A stretch of 64,000 nt of DNA, taken from the NCBI GenBank assembly GCA_000507305.1, contig DF240149.1, forward strand, positions 33,501-97,500, in the 5' to 3' direction. Source of the stretch: Breviolum minutum Mf 1.05b.01 (taxonomy: Eukaryota; Sar; Dinophyceae; Suessiales; Symbiodiniaceae). The notes under the pieces were generated by a model, which searched no databases, was not told the DNA's origin, and was given only the letters and a program-made list of their open reading frames with translations. The position numbers and the translations under genes were made by a program. The first letter of the stretch is position 1; each line of letters begins with the position of its first letter. This document shows positions 57,906 to 64,000 of the stretch, piece after piece.

Positions 57906-60900
57906 GGCGGGATGCAGAAGTACAGAGTGTTAACATTTGTCAGAAAATATATACGTTGAAACCATATGAAACCATGATCCAAACATAAGAAGGACTAATA
58001 GAAGTATTTGTTGGAATATGAAGATCGTATTTGGTGGTAATCTCAGCGTAAGGCTCTCAAAGTTTCAGTTGACCTGAAGTGGATGAAGGTCAAGTTTACG
58101 TCAAGAACGATCGTGATCTTCAAACGTTTTTTTTGTTTGGGAATCCGGTGAACTTCAAGGCAAGCCCTGCGTTTTGCAACAGTGGAATGCTTCTTACATA
58201 TTCTTACAGTCAAGGTCAGATGAGCTGTGGAAGGTGGAAGTGCAGGTGAATGGCACAAGCCAGGTGGGAGAATTCGGAGAATGGTAGTTGGATTGGTGGA
58301 TAGGATGGATATGGATGGATGCAATTTGATGTTGAGAATGAAAACAGGTAGAAGTCTTTGTTTCAGGTACCTTTGCTTAGTTACTTAGTTCTCAGTTGAC
58401 CGAAAGAGAAGTTCTGACTCGAGAGATTGAACAAAGTTGGCTGTAATAAAGTTACATCGGACTGTTCTTGCGCCAGATCAACCTCTTAACCTTGCAGTAT
58501 TGAAAGATGTCATGTGCAGAGATTTCTCCATAGCTCCATCAAGGAATTTTGATTTTCACCGGAAAATCCGAAGATCATGGAACCAGATTGATTTCAAAGA
58601 TATGCCAAACACAGAAGTCCCTAAGTGGCAGGTGTTATATGGACATCAAGTGATCATTGCCACCGGGGGCTTCGGCCATGATGCCAAGGAATTCAGAGGG
58701 GTGTGGGGGATGATCATCCTTGAATGGAACTCAGTGTTGTTACTGTATGACCACAGATGATTATTGTGCTTGAAACATGCCAACATAACATCATGGATTG
58801 TTGCACATGGCAGGTTTGCTCATGAATGTGAATATGCTGAATTCTCCATAAGTTTCTACGACTGTAGTTTTCCACGGAACATAATTTTTCACTGAAGCAT
58901 CATCCACAATAGGTTGAAGGAGTAAGCTACAAATTGTGATTCAAAGATATGTAAAATCACCCGCAAGGGCTGCCCCCAACAGCTACCTGCACAGTTACCG
59001 TTGCCAACGTGACCCAACGCAGGAAATGGAAAGTTTGCTGTTGAAACACCGAAGCTGGGACAGCATTTCGAGACAAAATATTCCAGTCTTTAGCTTCATG
59101 GGATGTATCTTTTCATATTTGTTTCTTCAATTCCCTACAACTTTGAAGCATCAATTCCCCATCGTTCCATTCATGACTGAGGTCCTGATTTGGTGGATTT
59201 CCCAACCACCCTTGGACCACAAACCACTGGTGATGGTGTGAAGTTGGCAAGGGATATTGGGGCCAGTTTGGTGGAGCCCTGGTTTTGAGATCATGCCGTT
59301 GATGTGTGTATTTTTGTTGTTTCACACGTCCTGTCTTCCTTTCAACACATGTATATTGGTTATAGCATGTTATAGCCAAATGACCTTAAATGGCCATTTG
59401 GCTTAGCTCAAGAAAGGCCGTTATAATATTTTCCCTTGGGCGAGATGCAACGCTGCAGTGAAACACTGAGGATATGGACAGAGTGCAACTGCATCCAACA
59501 GGCGTGAGATGACACAACTGGCCGACGATGACCACCCTACAATAGACACGGATGACAATGAAGATAGCGGTGGTCTTGATGAGGAGGAACATGAGAGATG
59601 TACTACATTAGTTGATGATATTATCAGACGTTGAATGAAAGTACTCACAACTCATGTTGGTATGTATGAATGTCCAGTGCAACTGGAAGCATCAAGAAAT
59701 ACAGCTTGCTGCAGTTGGATTTCTTGATCTTATAATCATATATAGTCATAAACTCCTCCGCCTTGTAAATGAGAAAACCTAAGCACTGCTCATCCGTCAA
59801 TGCCTTTGGACCCAGAATCACCAGGTTTTGTTGATATGAAAAAGCCAACAGAGCTGCTTGTTTGCATCAGGCCACATCAGGCAATTTCAATGATTGAAAA
59901 TGTTTGCACGAAATCCATGGCTGCTAGAAACAGCAAGTTTGGACAAGGTGTTGATGTGAGGATGTTGATTATTTGTTCAATCTTGGGATGAGTTGTATTA
60001 TAAATGCCGATGACTCGTACTTTCCAAAAGAATTATTGTTGGTAGAATCAGTTGATAGTGTTTTTTTTCATCCAGCGGCCTTCTTCAATCATTTGAGTTT
60101 CTCAATGTCCGGAAATGTTTTCGTTTGGACTCAGGAATACCAAAACCTTGTGTGCAGAGTTATTGCGTGGAGTTGGTGGCCTTCTTCTTGACAGGTCGAC
60201 GAGCCCCAAAATCTCTAGCTTTCTCTTCGCGAAGCAGCCTTTTACATGTTTACATCAATCAAGTAATAAGTGGTATATATGACATCATTAATATATAAAC
60301 CAAAACATCATTTTACCCACTTATTTTATCAACCAAAAGGGTTGGTATGAGTCATAAGTTGGTACAAGTAGGGCACCCTTTTCTTTATCACAAATGATCA
60401 CAGGAACGGCCGGCGCTTCACCAATGAGCTTGGAACTCGTCAGGTGCGAAAACGGCACCAGCAGGATGCTTTGTGCGGGTTGGAAATCAACGGACGTTAG
60501 CTTGTCATAGTTCCAAAAAGATGAAGAAAGGGGTGGGTTCAGAGATTCACCATGGTTCACCAATTTTTTTTTGATACATTTCTATTTGCCCTAAGAATCC
60601 TGACCTCTCAGAAATGGCTATTTTGAGGACCCGGACCCGTACTATACAGGTCCAAGGATTCTTAGGGTGGTTTCATTTTCATGTTGACCTCGAGCAGATT
60701 CCACCTTGTCACAGGCTGTCGTGAACGCAGAGCTAAAGGCTGATGAGGTTGGGCCATGGAGGCTAAAAAATCCAGTGGTAGGTACTGTTGATGGAAGACA
60801 TCCTGAACCACCTGGGATGTATAAAATCTTGTACACAGTGGGATACACTACCAACCTCAACTGGTGCAGGATTTCTTCTAACTGTAGGTACGGTAGTTTG

Positions 60901-62515
60901 TCCCACTGAGTATGGTTCAGGGTCGTCCTCTCGAGTTTTAGTTTCCACTGTGAGGGCCTGAGGGGGAACATCGAAATGATTCTAAAGGTATGTGAACGAA
61001 TCCTTTCAAAGGTGATTTGAATTTGTTATATGTTGATTATTCTTTTCGTCGGCCCAGAAGATCATAAACCAAAGCTCTTTACATTGTTTCGTGGGTTGTC
61101 TCCTAAATTCAGCAACCTCAAAATAGAGAAATTGGATGAAATTGGTACTGTCAACGAGTCAAAGAAAGCCAGCAACAACTCAACCAAACTTTTCCGCACA
61201 CAGGCAGGTTTATCCTTGCCAACGCCTTCACCGCATCGGGTGCGCAACGCTGGGTGTCACGTTGGATGAAAAGCTGAAGCACTCAAGATGTATGTGGTGT
61301 AGAGAGAATCAATAGTGACTATCCATGACTATCCTGCCTAAATGGCACAAATTAATACCCTTCAATGATTTGATGTTTCCTTCAAATATCACGAATGGCA
61401 CTGCCAAATTTATTACCATCATTACTACTTGTAGCATTCTGCCCCACAGGCAACATGTTCATTTTTTTCATTTTTTTTGTTGAATATCTTGTATTCAAAA
61501 ACAGAAGACCACAACCACAATGCAGAAAAAATAAGTTGGGTGAGAAAAGGCCTATGAAAGATCAAGGTTTTTTAATCGCAAGAAGTACACTTTGCACTCC
61601 AGGTAGTTTGTATATATAAGCTACAATTATGTATGATGATGCCCGCGTGTTTCTCATATCAAGGTTGTGACATGATAAAACATGTCACGAAACGGTAGGC
61701 CTTTGCACTTGTGTTGTCGGCCACTCAAGGTGAAGGAAGATTTGGGGCAGTGAAATTCAAGTTGGTGAGTAATAATCAGATGATGAAATTGGGGTGAAAT
61801 GATGATGATGAGGAGGAGGAGCAGGGTGGTGGTACCGATTTTGACACTGATGATAGTGATGGGATACTGATGAGAGTTATTGTTGATATAAATGGTTTGT
61901 GAGCTTTTTGGTTTACCTTCGTGGTCCGGTTTGGTTGGTCTATATTTCTTAATTATCATCTTTCTAATGACATGTTTGATCATCTTCATGGTATATCATA
62001 TTGTTTCAATTTGGTTGAAACATGGCAACCTTTCCAACACCTACGTTGGGATGTCAACTGAGTCTACGTTCAAGGCTCCGAGTTCATGGCTTCCCGCCGA
62101 GGAACAGTAAAGCTGCTCAGATGGCAGATCGGCATGTGACCCTCTACTCCAAGAAAGGGTTTCTTTGCAGCAAGAGCCCTCCAAGTCGACAAAATGACGT
62201 CGTGAATACTGTAAGCACGTGTTGAAATATGTTCCCGGGAAGGCTTCCAAACACCTAGGCTTCGAAGGTCTTTGTACCCCAAAAAAACATACAAAATAGA
62301 CCTTAATGATTTAATAGGTATTTGGAAGACTAGGGTTGAAATGATCGAATTCTTGAAATCTTCAGTTCGTTTGACCTTACAGGTTGCTGTGTGTCTCAAA
62401 GTTTTCTTTCCAAAATGTGGGTCTTAAGGCTTCTGACGAAGGTTGAGGGCGTTGAAGGCCTTGCTCAACACTTCGGCTATGAGGCAAAACTTGCAGCGGA
62501 ATGGTATTGAAAATT
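53381..62515 (+). CDS. Soluble FAD-dependent fumarate reductase, C-terminus missing
   Basis: Flavoprotein of the fumarate reductase/succinate dehydrogenase FAD_binding_2 family (yeast Osm1/Frd1-like), reducing fumarate to succinate to re-oxidise reduced flavin. Family segments in order: AIVIGGGLAGMSASMALLDR (FAD Rossmann), GGNSGKASSGIN, LARPELIQRLAEDSAEAVSW, VDLSLRSQLGGHTVQRTLR, VIIATGGFGHD, FPTTLGPQTTGDGVKLARDI, VQLHPTGFVD, LLRGVGGLLLDR, NGRRFTNELGTR, NSKAAQMADRHVTLYSKKGF and VEGVEGLAQHFGYEAKLAAE. The active-site His of HPTG and the Arg of NELGTR are present. Introns mix GT, GC and GA donors with matching phases. The final family part (GGvHGaNRLgGNsL, with further catalytic residues) was not found before the next gene, so this copy is truncated here or continues beyond the window. 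Confidence 0.92.
54159..55500 (+). CDS. Fumarate reductase exons 2-5
   Basis: Exon 54159-54199 (QPYLGGNSGKASS), GC donor; exon 54442-54508 (GINAALETSVESLVADTTKS, AGK), donor GTGGGT; exon 54965-55030 (LARPELIQRLAEDSAEAVSW, L), donor GTGCCA; exon 55418-about 55500 (DRTKVDLSLRSQLGGHTVQR, TLRQPKR). All junctions keep phase and family order. A long (ATG)n/(GGTGAT)n microsatellite lies in the intron before 54965. Confidence 0.9.
54746..54836. repeat. (ATG)n passing into (GGTGAT)n
   Basis: About 15 ATG units, then about 8 GGTGAT units, inside a fumarate reductase intron. Open frames of poly-Met or poly-His here are artefacts. Confidence 0.9.
57019..57123. mobile_element. Inverted-repeat element family B, copy 2
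   Basis: TACACCCCGGAAGATTAACA at the left mirrors TGTTAATCTTCCAGGGTGTA at the right. Interior GGTTCCATG is shared with the copy at 28527. Confidence 0.8.
57289..57414. mobile_element. Inverted-repeat element family D, copy 2
   Basis: TATGGATGTTTCCAAAAA and TTTTTGGAAACATCCATA are perfect inverted ends; related to the copy at 45891. Lies in a fumarate reductase intron. Confidence 0.8.
57753..57820 (+). CDS. Fumarate reductase exon (tentative)
   Basis: After AG|G the frame reads VLTKTAEQGGNFRLLLKSK, equivalent to the segment in which the family accumulates a helix and strand before the ATGGF motif. It then runs into a (GTT)n microsatellite of about 25 units, so the 3' border is unclear. Confidence 0.5.
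57828..57905. repeat. (GTT)n microsatellite
   Basis: About 25 perfect GTT units just downstream of a tentative fumarate reductase exon. Poly-Cys, poly-Gln and poly-Asn open frames are artefacts. Confidence 0.9.
58632..58700 (+). CDS. Fumarate reductase ATGGF exon
   Basis: AG|G acceptor, frame VLYGHQVIIATGGFGHDAKE, FRG, donor GTGTGG at 58701. ATGGFG is the strictly conserved second FAD contact of the family. Confidence 0.92.
59182..59501 (+). CDS. Fumarate reductase active-site exons
   Basis: Exon 59182-59273 encodes PDLVDFPTTLGPQTTGDGVK, LARDIGASLV; exon 59471-59501 encodes DMDRVQLHPT. The junction SLV|DMDRVQ fits a GA donor (GAGCCC at 59274), with GA repeated at the start of the next exon. 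The His of LHPTG is a substrate-binding residue. The second exon ends at a GC donor (GCGTGA). Confidence 0.92.
59825..60443 (+). CDS. Fumarate reductase exons with catalytic arginine
   Basis: Exon 59825-59855 (GFVDMKKPTE), exon 60135-60194 (NTKTLCAELLRGVGGLLLD) and exon 60403-60443 (NGRRFTNELGTRQ). Phases fit with a GC donor after the first and GT donors after the others. The Arg in NELGTR is the proposed proton donor of this enzyme family. Confidence 0.9.
60589..60667. mobile_element. Short inverted-repeat element
   Basis: CCCTAAGAATCCTGACCT at the left mirrors AGGTCCAAGGATTCTTAGGG at the right. In a fumarate reductase intron. Confidence 0.65.
60715..60779 (+). CDS. Fumarate reductase exon (tentative)
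   Basis: Phase 0 after AG|G: AVVNAELKADEVGPWRLKNP, V, donor GTAGGT at 60780. It fits the helix after NELGTRQ. An inverted-repeat element starts only three bases into the following intron. Confidence 0.6.
60783..60890. mobile_element. Inverted-repeat element family A, copy 4
   Basis: Starts TACTGTTGATGGAAGACATC; right end more diverged (GATTTCTTCTAACTGTAGGTA). It begins three bases after the GT donor of a fumarate reductase exon. Confidence 0.75.
60895..62095. other. Intron region, no exon recognised
   Basis: AT-rich sequence between fumarate reductase exons. One small segment encoding the strand before NSKAAQ should lie here but could not be identified. Confidence 0.4.
62102..62515 (+). CDS. 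Fumarate reductase, last exons seen
   Basis: Exon 62102-about 62166 encodes NSKAAQMADRHVTLYSKKGF, L, and exon 62442-about 62515 encodes VEGVEGLAQHFGYEAKLAAE, W. These match the capping-domain helix and the LA..iG segment that normally precede the C-terminal catalytic part. A possible GT donor follows, but no later exon of this family was found before 64000. Confidence 0.88.
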
Positions 62516-62581
62516 GCAAGCTAAAGCATAAGTGGATATGTTTGACTATAGTGGTGGTTTTAAAATGCTTTGTGTTATTCC

Positions 62582-62602
62582 GCGTAGCCATTTTGGCTTA
62601 AT
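62582..62602 (+). promoter_or_regulatory. Relict dinoflagellate spliced leader
   Basis: Bases 62583-62598 read CGTAGCCATTTTGGCT, identical to the core of the 22-nt dinoflagellate spliced leader; over the 21-nt comparison about 18 positions match, with changes at the first base and near the 3' end (TAAT instead of CAAG). A leader sequence is only added to mRNA by trans-splicing, so a genomic copy directly 5' of a start codon (62652) is the mark of a reverse-transcribed mRNA put back in the genome. Confidence 0.85.
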
Positions 62603-62651
62603 CACCTGGGATCGACGAATCGAGACTCTCCTTAAAAACGGAAGTGTTGCC

Positions 62652-63956
62652 ATGGCCGAAGAAGCTAGCCTCATTCGTGATGTGGAGCCAGCCAAGCTTT
62701 CAAACGAGACTGTCACATCTCCATTCAGCCAAAAGGCGTTGAAACGAGTGGTCATGGCAGTGGTGCCATTGGCATTCTTGGCTGCAGTTTGTTACTTTTC
62801 GATGCCTGGTGTGCAATCCGTGCCAAGCGCGGTGAGAGACACTGTTGGGCTTTCGGGCTCCACTTGGTGGGATCCCATTGAACAATGCACCAAGGCCTTC
62901 CGAGAGGTCATGGACAGCGACTTGGGAAAGTTGGCTTTCGGTGATTTCAACTTTGAGACACAAGAGTTGAGGATGAAGGACATCACCACAGCCAAAGAGG
63001 CTGCAGAAGCATTGCAGGATCCATACACTAACTTTGTGTGGCTCTATCCAGATCACAGCGGAGATCCCAGCAGTGTGAAAAATGTAACAAGTGTTGGGGA
63101 GGTCCATGAACACGGTTGCATGGAAACAGATGATCACATAATGATCGCAGCACATAATTTTCAAATGAGAAAGCTCTAACAAAATCCACCAGAAATAACA
63201 TTCAAATGGGAAAACTTCACAAAATCTCCAAAAATAACTTTTAAACAAGAACACTTCCTAAGAAAATTGCAAATGCATGTCTGACCGTGTCAGACAATTA
63301 CCGAAAATGTCGATAGAAAACATGTAAATACCTGGAACCCAAGTGACCATTGGATTTTTATCGGAAAAAGGCCTTACAATTTTTAGGGTTGAAGCCCTTC
63401 CTGATGGCAAATGGCGAGTGCCAGCGTTTGACCACTCAGTTTCTTGGACAAGGATGACACGGCGGAATGTGCCCCAAATGGGGTGGAAAAGCCTTGAACC
63501 ATTTCCATTGCCCTAATACTGTGACCCATGCTGTGGTGGGTGGACATGGATCTGACTCTACTATGCACGATGGCGTCTTGGTGATGAGTCACATGATTTA
63601 CCTCACCGGTGCTCATTCCATGGACTCCATGGCATTGGTCGATACCCTTCACACCAAGTTGACCATGCATGCTACTGTCTTCCTGGACTCATGCTTTGCA
63701 GGCATCAATGGAATCGCCGAGATGTTCTCCCAGAAGATGCCAGAGCATTGGGCCATGGGTGGTGTTGTATCATTGGAGTCCTACATCAAGGTGCACCCAA
63801 CACCTTTCGATGGCAGTGCTGAGAGTGGTCCTACTCAGGTCACGTCTGAGATTGCTGAGGATAAGGTCATTGATCCAAATGTCCCCATGGATTCCAGCTA
63901 TGGATATGCAACCCCTAGCTTCGTGGAGGGCTTGATCATTCAGACAGATTCCAAGA
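62652..63956 (+). CDS. Membrane-anchored caspase-like protein (partial, runs to window edge)
   Basis: Exon 1 (62652-63072) starts MAEEASLIRDVEP and has one transmembrane helix (VVMAVVPLAFLAAVCYFSM), then a lumenal or extracellular domain. A GT donor at 63073 joins in phase to exon 2 (63387-63956), which holds THAVVGGHGSD and about 50 residues later VFLDSCFAGIN. These resemble the His-Gly and Asp-x-Cys motifs of clan CD peptidases (caspase/metacaspase/C13-like); His codon at 63545, Cys codon at 63692. A GTAAGA donor follows at 63957. An in-frame TGA lies at 63455-63457. Exons are far longer than elsewhere in the window, and a relict spliced leader sits 5', as expected for a retroposed gene. 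Substrate unknown. The caspase-like call rests on two short motifs and could be wrong. Confidence 0.65.
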
Positions 63957-64000
63957 GTAAGATGTGTTTTAAGACAGGATTTACTACAAGACCGGCATCT

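Noticed and set aside
57415..57982. Poly-Asn, poly-Gln and poly-Cys open frames
   Set aside because: Translations of a (GTT)n/(AAC)n microsatellite.
59388..59412. Possible second spliced-leader relic (GGCCATTTGGCTTAGCTCAAG)
   Set aside because: It needs several indels to align with the leader and is not followed by a start codon or gene.

Overview
The window is nuclear DNA of a dinoflagellate. Four things point there. (1) The clearly coding sequence is chopped into many tiny exons (often 30-135 nt) that must be joined across introns to give recognisable proteins. (2) The acceptor is almost always AG followed by G, while donors are a mixture of GT, GC and GA, as known for dinoflagellates. (3) A degenerate copy of the dinoflagellate spliced leader lies about 50 nt upstream of the last gene (62582-62602). 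(4) Nearly all coding sequence lies on one strand, as in unidirectional dinoflagellate gene clusters. Genus cannot be fixed from the sequence alone. Because the exons are so short, most long open frames in the window are noise; I read exons from protein-family motifs and from agreement of splice phase.

Layout on the + strand: about 1.5-18.8 kb, a superfamily 1 RNA/DNA helicase of the UPF1-like group with motifs Q, I, Ia, II, III, IV, V and VI in order. About 19.9-26.5 kb, exon-like pieces of an unrecognised glutamine/glutamate-rich, probably coiled-coil protein. About 26.8-34.5 kb, exon-like pieces of one or more unrecognised proteins, some with hydrophobic segments. About 35.6-38.3 kb, a DUF3431-like protein. 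About 38.4-39.4 kb, a few unassigned exons. About 40.2-51.1 kb, an ERO1-type ER thiol oxidase that looks complete. About 51.2-53.2 kb, unassigned exons on + and a small candidate gene on -. About 53.4-62.5 kb, a soluble FAD-dependent fumarate reductase that stops before its C-terminal part. From 62.58 kb to the window edge, a membrane-anchored caspase-like protein preceded by the spliced-leader relic and built of unusually long exons.

The gene order suggests one functional story: ERO1 (oxidises protein disulfide isomerase and passes electrons through FAD) sits directly before a soluble fumarate reductase. In yeast the fumarate reductase Osm1 supports Ero1 when oxygen is lacking, so this tandem may be an oxidative-folding pair. 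The caspase-like gene looks like a retroposed mRNA that landed at the 3' end of the fumarate reductase.

Between exons the sequence is AT-rich, holds several families of 80-220 bp inverted-repeat elements (MITE-like), a tandem 79-bp repeat and many trinucleotide microsatellites. No rRNA, tRNA or CRISPR array was recognised.
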